Assembly: GCF_030547005.1 (NCBI RefSeq)
Contig: NZ_JAUOPN010000020.1
Location: 1-64,000, forward strand
Direction: 5' to 3'
Length of the DNA: 64,000 bases
Source: Maribacter sp. 1_MG-2023
GTDB taxonomy: Bacteria; Bacteroidota; Bacteroidia; Flavobacteriales; Flavobacteriaceae
Shown: positions 34,868-44,820 of the stretch, piece after piece
How the letters are laid out: every line of letters begins with the position of its first letter
Position numbering within the stretch: position 1 is the first letter of the stretch
The notes under the pieces: generated by a model
What the model saw: only the letters and a program-made list of their open reading frames with translations
Told to the model about the DNA's origin: nothing
The model's database searches: none
Made by a program: the position numbers and the translations under genes

Positions 34868-36520
34868 ATGAATAAAGAATTTCATTTTCTTGATGATGGT
34901 GGCGAGATGGGTAAGTTAATGCGCGAAAAAGATTGGTCGTTGACTCCGCTTGGTGCGCCAGAAGGGTGGCCACAGAGTTTACGTACTACTGTTAATATTA
35001 TTCTGAATTCTCCTTTTCCAATGTTCTTATTTTGGGGCGACACCCTAAAAGGATTTTATAATGATGCCTATAGACCAATTTTAGGTGTAGATGGCAAACA
35101 TCCTAAAATTTTAGGTTTAAACGGAGCTGAGGCTTGGGCAGAAATATGGAAAGATATTTACCCTATGCTTAGCGTAGTTACCAAAAAGGGAGAGTCTATT
35201 TGGAGAGAAAATTTAATGATTCCTATTTATAGGAACGGTAGAATGGAAGATGTCTACTGGACATTTAGTTATAGTCCCGTTAAAGATGATGACGGTAATG
35301 TATCTGGAGTTTTGGTTATAGTTACCGATACTACAGAAGCTGTATTGGCTGAAAGGCGCTTACGTGAAAGTGAACGTCGTTTTCGTGATATTGCCAATCT
35401 ATCACCTATGTGGATTTGGATTACAGATGCAGATATAAATGTTGAGTATGCAAACAATGAACTCTTAAATTTCATAGGCTTATCTCATTATTCTGAATTT
35501 GAAGGTCAGGTTTGGAAAAGTATAGTGCACCCAGATGATATAGAATTGGTTTTTGAAGGATTTGGTAAGGCTATAGAAAAGCAAGAAAGAATGTCTTTAG
35601 AATACCGTGTAAAAAATGCAACAACCAATGAGTATGAGTGGTATAAGATTGTGGCGGTACCCAAATTTGAAAATGGTGATTTAAAGGGGTTCTTGGGTAC
35701 GGGTATGAATATTGAACAACAGAAGTCATTTGAAGAAACATTAAAGAACGAAGTCAATCATAGAACTAAAGAACTGGCAAATAGCAACCTTAAGCTTGAG
35801 GCTATGAATAAAGAGCTTCAGTCTTTCGCATATATTTCTAGTCACGATTTACAAGAGCCGTTGCGTAAAATTCAAATGTTCGCAGAAGTTTTGATGGACA
35901 AGGAGTATGATAAACTATCTACATCTGGCAAAGAAAAATTTGTGAAAATACAATCTGCAGCCAATAGAATGCAATCGCTTATTAATGATTTACTTTCTTA
36001 TTCACGAACAGATACTGAAAAAAGGGTGTTCGAGGTTATTGATTTGAAAGAACTAGTAGCAGATATCAAGAATGATTTAGGGGAAGAGCTTAAAAAGAAA
36101 CATGGTAAAATTACTTTACTGAAATCATGTGAATTAGAGGTGGTGCCTTTTCAGTTTAGACAGTTAATTTATAATCTGTTATCGAATTCTATAAAATATT
36201 CGAGAGCAGATGTACCACCTGTAATTACTATAAAAACCGAGGTAATTAAAAAAGCGAAATCTATTGATCCAATTCTGTCGAATACTAAAGAATACGTTCA
36301 AATAACCATTACCGATAATGGTATTGGGTTCGAAGACCAATTTTCTGAGAAAATATTCGAGGTTTTTCAGCGATTACATTCTAAGCAAGAATACGTGGGT
36401 ACAGGTATAGGTTTGGCTATTGTAAAGAAAATTGTACAAAATCACGCTGGGATTATTAGTGCAACTGGTGAACTATATAAGGGGTCTGTTTTTACAATTG
36501 TACTTCCTAAAAAGCAATAA
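34868..36520 (+). CDS. PAS-domain sensor histidine kinase
   Basis: 550 residues, no membrane helix. Two PAS domains (~15-155, with WPQSLRTTVNIILNSPFPMF and a W-TFSYSPV end; ~165-285, with WIWITDADINVEYAN), coiled coil ~290-320, HisKA with His326 in SSHDLQEPLRK, and HATPase_c with N box (LLSNSIKYS), DNGIGF and GTGIGLAIVKKI. The soluble cytoplasmic kinase resembles the broken kinase at 39563-41495. No partner regulator is adjacent; stand-alone receivers at 38991 and 42939 are candidates. Confidence 0.92.
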   Translation: MNKEFHFLDDGGEMGKLMREKDWSLTPLGAPEGWPQSLRTTVNIILNSPFPMFLFWGDTLKGFYNDAYRPILGVDGKHPKILGLNGAEAWAEIWKDIYPMLSVVTKKGESIWRENLMIPIYRNGRMEDVYWTFSYSPVKDDDGNVSGVLVIVTDTTEAVLAERRLRESERRFRDIANLSPMWIWITDADINVEYANNELLNFIGLSHYSEFEGQVWKSIVHPDDIELVFEGFGKAIEKQERMSLEYRVKNATTNEYEWYKIVAVPKFENGDLKGFLGTGMNIEQQKSFEETLKNEVNHRTKELANSNLKLEAMNKELQSFAYISSHDLQEPLRKIQMFAEVLMDKEYDKLSTSGKEKFVKIQSAANRMQSLINDLLSYSRTDTEKRVFEVIDLKELVADIKNDLGEELKKKHGKITLLKSCELEVVPFQFRQLIYNLLSNSIKYSRADVPPVITIKTEVIKKAKSIDPILSNTKEYVQITITDNGIGFEDQFSEKIFEVFQRLHSKQEYVGTGIGLAIVKKIVQNHAGIISATGELYKGSVFTIVLPKKQ

Positions 36521-36717
36521 ATATCCCATTTTTTTATCCGAAGTTCTAGAAATCTATTCAACTATAATGATTAGGTTAAGTTGTTATGTCATTGCAATTC
36601 ATATAAATAGATGATTTAAATCGATTTTATTGATATTATTTAAAAGAAAACTTTATTGAGTTAAAGCATATTCTTTTAAGGATATTATATGGGTGAATTC
36701 GATTCTATTTTTGACTC

Positions 36718-38241
36718 ATGAATACTACAATAACAAAATCGGCAGGTATGGGTGCTGTCATAAATGATGGTGCTGTAACCTTCTTTAAAATGCCAAGCTG
36801 GAACGAGCTTGTAATTTATGAACTTCATGTAGGTACTTTTAATCGTTCTTCACCAGATGCCGTAGGTACATTTGAAGATGTAATCGCCAAATTGTACTAT
36901 TTAAAAAGTTTAGGCATTAATTGTATTGAGTTATTGCCAGTTGCAGAGTTTTCAGGTGGTATTTCATGGGGATATAATCCAGCACATCCATTTGCAATAG
37001 AGCAAGATTATGGAGGGGCTGATGCATTTGCAAAATTGGTCAATGAAGCGCATAAAAGAGGAATTGCTGTAATAATGGATGTTGTTTATGGTCATTTCGG
37101 TCCGTCAGATGTAGATTTATGGCAGTTTGATGGATGGAGTGAAAATGATAAAGGCGGAATTTATTTCTACAATGATCATAGAAGCGATACCCCTTGGGGC
37201 GACACTAGACCAGATTATGGTAGAGAAGAAGTACGTCAATATTTACGTGATAATGCCTTAATGTGGATAGAAAAATACCATTGTGATGGTTTACGAATGG
37301 ATGCCACTTCGTACATACGTTATGAGGGCGGAGGGCTAGGCTACGATACCGAGATTGAAGAAGGTAATATTTTAATGAGGGATATAAATTCAGAAATCAG
37401 AGAGAAATATCCTCATGTATTAACCTTTGCAGAAGATTTAAAAGGCGATTGTAGGGTTACCGATGCTATAGAGCATAATGGGTTGGCATATGGTTCACAA
37501 TGGGATATGAATTTTGTTCATCCGGTAAGAGAAGTCATAGAAGATACCCATGAAGACAGTAGAGACCTACAGAAAATAGTCGATGCCTTAGAATTTAAGT
37601 ATAGTAATGATGCCTTTTGCCGTATTGTATATACCGAATCTCATGATGAGGTTGCCAATGGTAAAGCGAGGGTTCCAGAGGAAATTTAACCAGGTGATGG
37701 AGAAAGTGATTTTGCTAAGAAAAGAGCCATATTAGGTATGGTATTAACACTGACAGCACCAGGTATACCAATGCTATTTCAAGGTCAAGAGTTTATTGAA
37801 GACGAATATTTTCAAGACACCGAAGGCTTAGATTGGGAAAAAGAAGAAAAGCACAAGGGTATAGAAAACTTGATTAGAGATATTATTAAGTTAAGAACAG
37901 GAGAAACTGAAGGTAGTAAAGGGTTAAGAAGTCAGCATATAGAAATTTCACATAATAACCACGAAACAAAAATATTGGCATATACCAGGTTTGATGGCAA
38001 TGATCTCACAGAACCAGTTCTTGTCGTTTTAAATTTTAGTAATAAAGATTACGGTATAGGTTTAAATGAAAATGAGCCATGTGAGCTAAGGGTTAATGCT
38101 AGTAGTAAAATTTACGATAAAGATTTCTCAGAATTGCCTGTAGATAGTGTTGAAGTAGTAAAAGAAAGTACCGACGCTAAAAACTGGACGGGGAAAATAA
38201 ATATTCCAGCTTATGGCGGGTTGATTTTTACGAAATCTTAA
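36718..38241 (+). pseudogene. Broken GH13 branching-enzyme-like gene
   Basis: Two lesions. (1) At the N-terminus MGAVINDGAVTF runs straight into FKMPSWNELVIYELHVGTFN, so the CBM48 domain that normally lies between them (~100 residues) is missing. (2) Codon 324 is TAA (37687-37689) in the middle of RVPEEI-stop-PGDGESDFAKKRAILGMVL; the frame continues unchanged to 38241. The catalytic triad is otherwise kept: Asp195 (GLRMDAT), Glu239 (FAEDLKGD), Asp310 (TESHDEV). The family makes or trims alpha-1,6 branches or trehalose from alpha-glucans. An in-frame stop by sequencing error would not explain the missing domain. Confidence 0.82.
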
Positions 38242-38419
38242 TCGTATTACTGCTATTCATTACTACATGTATAATTTACGTAGTTTAAAACTTACAATTT
38301 AGTCGATTTTTAAGATTAGGATTAAAAGTGCTAATATTTTATTGTATTTTGTTATAGAATGTTTTTCTAAAATAATAAGTTTACAAACTTTTATGCAGAG
38401 AATTAATTGTGTTTATTGA

Positions 38420-38953
38420 ATGGAATATAGTTTCATATATAGCCCTGAAAAAATGGTTAATGAAGTATTTCGAAAAACAATGATCGCTGCAGGGGTTGAT
38501 TTTGAAATGTTGCAAGACGGTACTATTAAGTTGCCTAAAGATTTAAGTGATGAAAAGCTTACATCTATATCAAGAGAACTTGAGGGTTTTGGTATAAAGA
38601 TTCAGACAAAAGAGAATAGAGATATCGTTGAAGAGATCAAGATTTATATAAAGAAAATGGTTTATGAGGGAGATATTAGAAATGTAAAAATTTCGGAATT
38701 ACTTTCTAAACAATTGGGTTTTAGTTATCCATATCTTTCAAATCTATTTTCTAGTAAAACGTTTACCTCGATAGAGAATTTTTATATTTTAGTGCGCATT
38801 GAAAAGGTAAAGGATTTGGTGCTGTTAGAGAACACGAGTTTAGGCGAGATAGCTCATGATTTAAATTTTAGCAGTGTGCCACATTTATCAAATCAGTTTA
38901 AAAAGGTAACTGGGTTAACCATCACCCAGTATATTAAGTTTAGAAAAAAGTGA
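38420..38953 (+). CDS. AraC-type transcriptional regulator (short)
   Basis: 177 residues. The N-terminal ~65 residues carry a small alpha/beta domain (MLQDGTIKLPKDLSDEKLTS) without a recognised ligand-binding fold. The C-terminal ~100 residues form the AraC double helix-turn-helix: ISELLSKQLGFSYPYLSNLFSSK and LGEIAHDLNFSSVPHLSNQFKKVTG. Such short AraC proteins sit beside stand-alone receiver genes in flavobacteria; here the receiver gene starts 38 bp downstream, so the two are probably functionally linked. Confidence 0.87.
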   Translation: MEYSFIYSPEKMVNEVFRKTMIAAGVDFEMLQDGTIKLPKDLSDEKLTSISRELEGFGIKIQTKENRDIVEEIKIYIKKMVYEGDIRNVKISELLSKQLGFSYPYLSNLFSSKTFTSIENFYILVRIEKVKDLVLLENTSLGEIAHDLNFSSVPHLSNQFKKVTGLTITQYIKFRKK

Positions 38954-38990
38954 GAAGAACGGTTCTTCTTTCAATACATGAAAAGTGAAA

Positions 38991-39431
38991 ATGGATAAAT
39001 TAAGAATACTACTCGTTGACGATGACGAAGACGACAGACAATTTTTTGCCGATGCATTGGAGGGAATCGAATTGAACACCGATTTACATCAATTAGAGAA
39101 TGGAAAAAGCTGTATGGAATATTTATTGACCGATACAGATAATACTCCCGATTTGGTGTTTTTAGATTTAAATATGCCAATAATGAATGGGTTCGAATGT
39201 TTAGAAGCAATTAGACGTACACCACATTTAAAAGATTTATTGGTGGCTATTTATTCTACATCTTCTGCAGAAAGAGATATAGAAGAAACTTTCGAAAAAG
39301 GAGCGAACATCTATATTAAAAAGCCTTCTAGTTTCAATGAACTTAAAAAATCACTAAAACAAGTTGTTAAAATGAACTGGGCATATCATTTAAATGATTT
39401 TAAGAAAGAGAATTTTTTATTGAAAATATAA
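38991..39431 (+). CDS. Stand-alone response regulator (Rcp1-like receiver)
   Basis: 146 residues from the ATG at 38991 (a second ATG at 38985 adds Met-Lys). A single receiver domain: acidic triad in LLVDDDEDDRQ, phosphoacceptor Asp59 in VFLDLNMP, Lys in IKKPSS. There is no output domain, as in Rcp1-type partners of phytochrome-like histidine kinases. Clustered with two PAS kinases and a BLUF protein. A terminator follows. Confidence 0.9.
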   Translation: MDKLRILLVDDDEDDRQFFADALEGIELNTDLHQLENGKSCMEYLLTDTDNTPDLVFLDLNMPIMNGFECLEAIRRTPHLKDLLVAIYSTSSAERDIEETFEKGANIYIKKPSSFNELKKSLKQVVKMNWAYHLNDFKKENFLLKI

Positions 39432-39452
39432 GGCCTCAAATAAAGCTATAGT

Positions 39453-39487
39453 AAAAAAAGTTGTTTCATTCGGAACAACTTTTTTTG
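39453..39487 (+). terminator. Rho-independent terminator
   Basis: AAAAAAGTTGTT-TCATTCGG-AACAACTTTTTT: 12-bp stem with T tail, 22 bp after the receiver gene stop. Confidence 0.8.
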
Positions 39488-39562
39488 TTTTAGCACCAAG
39501 CAAGTCGCATAATTATCGGTTAATTCGCAGTACCTTAACTAAGGTTTGAAAGTTGATAAAGT

Positions 39563-41495
39563 ATGAAGAATAATTTAGCAGATGATATTTTTAGAACAAT
39601 GGTCGATAATGCCGACACTGCTGTATTATACACTGAGCCTTCTGTACCTAATTCTTTGAATGCAAAAGAGTATCATGTTAAGTATGCCAATAAAAAAGCT
39701 CAAAATTTCTTTTTTATTCCGTCTGATAGTAATGAAAATCAATCTTTAGAAGAGATAGTAAAATATGATGAACTGCTTATTCTGGCTAATAAAGTTCTGG
39801 AAACCAATGAAGATGAGAATTTTAATATCATAGTCAAAGAATCAGATAACATACTTAATTATCATGTTAGAATTAGATCGTTTAACAAAGGTCTTTTGTT
39901 TGCCTTATCATTAATTAAGCCCAAGTATATCACAGATAAAGAATCTAAGCATCCTTTAGGTAGTCTTGAGTCGAGAAAGAGAGAACTTGAAATTTCTAAT
40001 CTTTTTGGAATACGTGTTTTAGACAGTAACGACAGTATTATTTGTTACTTAAAACCCATCTTCAACAAGAAAGGTGATGTTGAAGATTTTCGCATCGATT
40101 ATATAAATAATCGAATGGGTGAGATTGCTAATGACGATTCGGCATTTATAGAGGGGCAGACAATACTCGAGTATTATCCGAAGAACGCAGAGAACGGAGT
40201 TTTAGAGATTCTAGCAGATGGTTATACAACTGGGGAAAATAAAGAATATACTAAAGAATTTATATTTAACGAAAAATCAGTTTGGTTGACCACAAGAGCT
40301 GTAAAAATGAACGATGGTCTAATATTGTTTTCGAAAGACGTAACGCAAGAGAAGACGTACGAAGCACAATTGTTTATACAAAACAGGTTACTTTCAGAGG
40401 CTGAGCATGTAGCGAATATTGGTAGTTTTCGTTGGAATTTAGCTAAGGAGCAAATAAAATACTCAGACAATGTTTACAGGTTGTTTGGCTACGACCCTAA
40501 TGAGTTCGATGATAAGTACGATCGCTTACTTACATTTTTACATCCTAATGATTTTGAAAAAGTGAAATCTAGTTTTAAAGCGGCTAGAATAAATAAATCT
40601 AAATCTGACTTGGTTTTTCGTGTATACACAAAGTCTAAGGAGTTAAGGTATATGAACACCATTGCAGAGTGCTACCAAAAAGAAGGTAATTGGTATATGG
40701 TAGGTGTTATTAGAGACGTTACAAAGCAAATAGAAGCAGAGTCGGTGCTGCAGATTAAGAATACAGAATTAAAAAGAACGAACGCCGACTTAGAAGCTTT
40801 TAACCGTGTAGCCAGTCATGATCTGCAAGAACCACTTCGTAAAGTTCAAATGTTTGTTAGTCGATTAGATGATGAAGAAGAGGGTCGGTTAAGTAATCGA
40901 TCACAAGACTACTTATCTAAAATAAAGTACTCTTCAGATAGAATGCGTAACCTTATTAATAATCTACTGTCTTATTCTAAAATAGACGAGGTTGGCGAAC
41001 AACCAAGGCGCGTAGACCTTAATGATGTTTTATATAATGTTCTTGAAGATTTAGGGGAACGTATAAAGGATTTAGATGCTAAAGTAGATTCTGTGAGTTT
41101 ACCGGTAGTAAATGGTATTCAGTTTCTGTTAGAACAGTTATTTGCCAATCTCATTGGTAATTCACTCAAATATGTAAATGAAGGAGTACGGCCCAATATT
41201 AAAATTATAGGTAGTATCGTTAGTGGCGATAAAAGTTTGGTAGAAAGTTTATTGCCAAACATAAATTACGTAAAGCTACAATTCATTGACAACGGGTATA
41301 GGATTCGAAAAAAAGTATCAAGAGAAAATTTTTGAAATATTTCAAAGACTTCATGGTAAGACAGAATTTTCAGGTACGGGTTTGGGCTTATCTATCTGTA
41401 AAAAAATTGTTCAATCGCATAACGGTACCATTACGGCAAAAGGCGAGTTGAACAAAGGTGCTGAGTTCACCGTTTATCTTCCAACCTTATTATAG
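39563..41495 (+). pseudogene. Frameshifted PAS-domain histidine kinase
   Basis: The first frame runs to 41335 (590 residues): three PAS-like domains, coiled coil, HisKA with His419 in ASHDLQEPLRK, and most of HATPase_c. At 41294-41296 the G1 box reads GACAACGGGTATAGG where GACAACGGTATAGG would give DNGIGF; the extra G shifts the frame. The rest (FEKKYQEKIFEIFQRLHGKT ... GTGLGLSICKKIVQSHNG) continues in another frame to 41495, with its own ATG at 41286 by chance. The kinase would lack its ATP lid. A sequencing error in a GGG run is the main alternative. Confidence 0.8.
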
Positions 41496-41611
41496 GTTTT
41501 ACCACTGTAAAATATACCCTTCTTAAAATTGTGTAACAGCTTCTAAAAATGTTGTAACAGATTTACATTGCATGGGCCGCATCTTTGTATCAACAAGAAA
41601 TGTAAGCCTTT

Positions 41612-41773
41612 ATGAATAATCTTCAATATGCTAGAGTAGGTAATGTAAGACGAAAAGATTCTTATGACCAGACTTTAAATGTACAGAGTAGTACTCCTGT
41701 TTTTACCGAAAACTTTCAAGCACAAGAGGCTTCATTAAATAATAACCATCTAAATAATAATTCATGCAAATAG
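41612..41773 (+). CDS. Short ORF overlapping the AraC gene start (53 residues)
   Basis: ATG at 41612, TAG at 41771-41773, overlapping the downstream AraC-type ORF by 10 bp in a different frame. The product opens MNNLQYARVGNVRRK and ends in an Asn-rich HLNNNSCK tail; it is polar with no domain. It fills most of the 268-bp gap between the broken kinase and the regulator. The overlap suggests a leader peptide coupled to regulator translation; protein status is unproven. Confidence 0.4.
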   Translation: MNNLQYARVGNVRRKDSYDQTLNVQSSTPVFTENFQAQEASLNNNHLNNNSCK

Positions 41774-42759
41774 TTCATAATCAGTTAAGTCATTTCAATA
41801 ATGTTTTAGGAGGAAGTATCTCTAGTTTTCAAGGGGATCGTATTCTTCAATATGATAACGATAAAGGTAGCGGTAGAATACAGACCGTTTCATTAGGATC
41901 AGGAATTTCTTATACCGAATATGATTTGGATTTGAACGATGACTTTAATTTCGATTTAAAGTTAGATGAGAATCGTAGTTTATACTTCATTTATTGTTTA
42001 GAAGGTAGTTTTAGATTTTCTAAAGGAAAAGAAACAAGTAAAGTTGAAGCTTTACAAACAGTAGTAATTGGCGGTTCTATCGAGACTATTAATATTAAAC
42101 TTAGAGAGGCGACAAAGTCTAACTTGTCTATTATTAAGGTAACGCAAGATGGAGAGTCATTAAGTAAGAATGTTAACAATAATGAATTATATGAGCAATT
42201 GTTTGCTTCATTTTTAAATGAAGATGGGAGCGCTCATGTTGGTACTTTCAACCTTAAAATAAAAGAACAATTATTACAGATAAGATCAATTACTCAAGTT
42301 GGTTTAGTAAGAAAACTACTTATAGAAGGTATTGTAAACTTTACGTTGGCATTAGAGATTTTACATTGTAAGCAAGATATTGAGAATAGCGGTCAGGTTT
42401 CGACCATGCTAACAAAGAAAGAGCTTTTAAGAATTGAAGAAGCAGTAAATGCTATAAAGAGAATACCAGAATTTCCTTATACAGTAACCGATTTAAGTAA
42501 GGAATACGGTCTTTCACCAACAAAATTGCAAGAAGGCTTTAAGGTAACGGAAGGTACTACAGTAACGAATTTCATTAGAAATGAGCGATTGATATTAGCT
42601 GAAGAATTAATTCAGACATCTGATATGAACATTTCAGAGATTGTATATTCTATTGGGTTTACAAGTAGAAGTTACTTCTCTAAAATCTTTAGAAACAAAT
42701 TTAAGTGTACACCAAAAGCATACTTAATGAATATTAGAAACGTGTCAATTTCAGCATAG
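41764..42759 (+). CDS. AraC family transcriptional regulator
   Basis: 331 residues. Residues ~1-150 resemble a cupin-like sensor domain (LKLDENRSLYFIYCLEGSF...). The C-terminal ~100 residues are the AraC DNA-binding domain: TVTDLSKEYGLSPTKLQEGFKVTEG, then ISEIVYSIGFTSRSYFSKIFRNKFKCTPKAY. Regulators of this design act on nearby genes, but no target can be named. The start codon lies inside the short upstream ORF, so translational coupling is possible. Followed by a terminator. Confidence 0.9.
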   Translation: MQIVHNQLSHFNNVLGGSISSFQGDRILQYDNDKGSGRIQTVSLGSGISYTEYDLDLNDDFNFDLKLDENRSLYFIYCLEGSFRFSKGKETSKVEALQTVVIGGSIETINIKLREATKSNLSIIKVTQDGESLSKNVNNNELYEQLFASFLNEDGSAHVGTFNLKIKEQLLQIRSITQVGLVRKLLIEGIVNFTLALEILHCKQDIENSGQVSTMLTKKELLRIEEAVNAIKRIPEFPYTVTDLSKEYGLSPTKLQEGFKVTEGTTVTNFIRNERLILAEELIQTSDMNISEIVYSIGFTSRSYFSKIFRNKFKCTPKAYLMNIRNVSISA

Positions 42760-42782
42760 AAAGACATATATGAAAAAGATAA

Positions 42783-42812
42783 GGCCGGCTCAATTGAGCT
42801 GGCTTTTTTTGT
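42783..42812 (+). terminator. Rho-independent terminator
   Basis: GCCGGCTC-AATT-GAGCTGGC with TTTTTTTG directly after; one internal mismatch. It ends the AraC transcript. Confidence 0.8.
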
Positions 42813-42938
42813 TTTATATTTTTAAGGTAGAACTATTTTAAAGATTGAAAAGAAGGTAAACAAGATAATACTACTAGCTAAAAGCTAGGTAGCTTAGAAG
42901 ATTTAAAATTGTAATATTCAATATATCTAAAAAGTTAT

Positions 42939-43376
42939 TTAAATGGAAATAACGAACTCCTTCTCGTTTTTTTCAGAATCATTTACATAGCGTAAACATT
43001 TGTGTAAAAGTGTTTTGAGCTGGTTGTAAGAAGAAGGTTTTTGTAAATACAAAGAAGCGCCCATAACATTTAAACGGGTAATTTCTTTAGGATGATAAGA
43101 TGTAGAATAAATAATTACCGGAGTACCTGCATATTTCTCAAGGTCACGAATATCTGCAAGACACTCAAATCCGTCCATCATTGGCATTTTTAAATCTAAA
43201 AATATGACATCTGGTTTTTCGATGTCGTTAGATAGTAAACTTGCCATTAGGTCTACGCCATTATTAAATTCAGAAATTTTAGTCTGTATCGGGATCTCTC
43301 TTAATGCATCAGAAAAGAATGTTCTGTCATCACTATCATCATCAGCTAGGAAGACATTTAGTAAATTTTTGCTCAT
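42939..43376 (-). CDS. Stand-alone response regulator (Rcp1-like receiver)
   Basis: 145 residues, a single receiver domain with acidic pocket (ADDDSDDR), phosphoacceptor Asp61 in IFLDLKMPMMDGFE and Lys in LQKPSS. It is clearly homologous to the receiver at 38991-39431 (shared D-D-R, L-D-L-x-MP and KPSSxNxLK patterns). No output domain. It lies 207 bp from the BLUF gene on the same strand and within the kinase cluster. Confidence 0.9.
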   Translation of the reverse strand: MSKNLLNVFLADDDSDDRTFFSDALREIPIQTKISEFNNGVDLMASLLSNDIEKPDVIFLDLKMPMMDGFECLADIRDLEKYAGTPVIIYSTSYHPKEITRLNVMGASLYLQKPSSYNQLKTLLHKCLRYVNDSEKNEKEFVISI

Positions 43377-43583
43377 GGCAATTAATAATTTAAAACGCTA
43401 AAAAATGTTTGTTACAAAGACTTCAATTAAAAAAATTGATCAAAATCCAAGAGCAAGGTAAAACTTAAGAAGTTTATTCTCTAGTTCGATTCATTTAAAA
43501 AATAGCTCAATACCTAAAATATAACGCTGGCATATGAGCACATATTACTATTTTGAGTCAAAATGTACAAGAAGTTTCACCGG

Positions 43584-44015
43584 TTACATTGGCGGTTCAG
43601 AAATCATGGTTTTAATCTTTTTCCAAAAGTGTTTTGAGGTAACATTGGTAGGCTCTATGAGATCGGCCATCAAAATTAGATTTCTTTTAAATTGCTCGTA
43701 CTCGTATTTGTTTGTATTGTCCTCGTCGATGGGGTAGTAGGCCATACCCCAATTTGGGAACGTTCTTTTACTTGTTTCGTCATCAGAAAAAAGAGTGACA
43801 TTTTTATGGCGAGGATCTTTTTTAATCTTGCTATAAAGTGTCTCTATTCTCGTTTTGTTACCTTCTAGCAGTTGAACAAAACGACCTTGATAATAGATAA
43901 GGCAACCTGTGATATCTTCACGTTGATTGTTTTCACGTGCTTTTTCCAATAATTCTTCCATTTCTGAGCCCTTAATTTTATTCGTGGCAACAGATTCATA
44001 AGTCAATGTATACAT
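43584..44015 (-). CDS. BLUF domain blue-light receptor
   Basis: 143 residues. The FAD-binding BLUF domain covers ~1-95. The photocycle residues sit at the spacing known from AppA (Tyr21, Asn45, Gln63, Trp104, Met106): Tyr6, Asn30 (ARENN), Gln48 (FVQLLEGN), Trp89 and Met91 (FPNWGMAYY). All are present, so the protein should be photoactive. A short helical C-terminal part of ~45 residues contains no enzymatic output domain, so it likely signals by protein contact, perhaps to the kinases or receivers next to it. Confidence 0.9.
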   Translation of the reverse strand: MYTLTYESVATNKIKGSEMEELLEKARENNQREDITGCLIYYQGRFVQLLEGNKTRIETLYSKIKKDPRHKNVTLFSDDETSKRTFPNWGMAYYPIDEDNTNKYEYEQFKRNLILMADLIEPTNVTSKHFWKKIKTMISEPPM

Positions 44016-44121
44016 CTAAAATGAAATTGGTCTTAATGGGCAAAAATAATAAAAATGACAAAAAAGAAAAAGACTTCGTAAATAAGTGAATAAATTGAGG
44101 CAGTAGAAAGTACTATAAAAC

Positions 44122-44147
44122 AAAAAAGCCCCTAAAAGGGGCTTTTG
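44122..44147 (-). terminator. Terminator of tRNA-Arg
   Basis: On the minus strand AAAAGCCCC-TTTT-AGGGGCTTTTTTG (8-9-bp stem) begins 4 bp after the tRNA 3' end. Confidence 0.75.
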
Positions 44148-44150
44148 AGT

Positions 44151-44223
44151 GATCGCAGGAGGATTCGAACCTCCGACCGTCTGCTTAGAAGGCAGATGCT
44201 CTATCCAGCTGAGCTATGCGACC
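44151..44223 (-). tRNA. tRNA-Arg (TCT)
   Basis: 73 bases. Reading minus: acceptor GGTCGCA pairs with TGCGATC (one G-T pair); D arm GCTC/GAGC; anticodon arm TCTGC-CTTCTAA-GCAGA gives anticodon TCT; T arm GGAGG-TTCGAAT-CCTCC. CCA is not encoded. The arms fold fully, so the tRNA looks functional. Confidence 0.95.
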
Positions 44224-44327
44224 GACACCATTTTTTCAAATGTGGGTGCAAACTTAGTGATTTTTATAGACTGGTAAAACCAAAATCAATAAAAATTTAA
44301 TTATTTCTTTTATCTGTCAATTTACGG

Positions 44328-44774
44328 CTATGAACGACCTTCATATTGATCAAAATTTTCCCAAAGTTGATCAAGAACTTTATAGAATATTTCAAACTCT
44401 TCTTCGGTGATACCCAGTGTACTAACTTTTCTTAAATCGGTAATAAAGGGCATTACTTGTTTTATGAGTGCAGAACCTTCGTCTGTTATTACAAGCTTGT
44501 ATCTTTTTTGGTCATCTCTAAATCTAGACTTTCGTAAGAAGCCTTTTTTACATAATCCGCTAATAACTCGAGATGTTGTAGCTCTATTTCTAAAGTTAGA
44601 TTTGGCAATATCTGCTTGAGAAGCATCTTTACCTTCTAATTGTACACGTTGTAAAATCACCCATTGCTCAATGGTCAAATCAATATTATTCTCTGCAAAA
44701 ACCTGTAGAAAGGTACTCTGTACTTTTTTTAATGTACGATCAATATATACGCCGAAGCCTTCCGTCCTGTCCAT
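44328..44774 (-). CDS. MarR family transcriptional regulator
   Basis: 148 residues from the ATG at 44774; the ORF upstream of it has no MarR character and crosses the divergent promoter. Winged helix-turn-helix: TIEQWVILQRVQLEGKDASQ, an SNFRNRATTSRVISGLCKKG recognition region and RYKLVITDEGSALIKQV wing. It is divergent from the tyrosine-catabolism operon with ~120 bp between; the gap contains an inverted repeat TTGTTG-N6-CAACAA, repeated before the next gene. It probably represses or activates the operon in response to an aromatic intermediate, which is inference. Confidence 0.88.
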   Translation of the reverse strand: MDRTEGFGVYIDRTLKKVQSTFLQVFAENNIDLTIEQWVILQRVQLEGKDASQADIAKSNFRNRATTSRVISGLCKKGFLRKSRFRDDQKRYKLVITDEGSALIKQVMPFITDLRKVSTLGITEEEFEIFYKVLDQLWENFDQYEGRS

Positions 44775-44820
44775 AATCCAAATGTTATTCCTCCAAAAGT
44801 AACAGAGTTTATTGTTAATA

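Noticed and set aside
37738..38241. Separate alpha-amylase C-terminal protein
   Set aside because: Same frame as the upstream GH13 ORF and separated only by one TAA codon, so both are one broken gene.
41286..41495. Separate 69-residue ATPase-like protein
   Set aside because: It is the frameshifted end of the kinase at 39563; its ATG arises by chance in the overlap.
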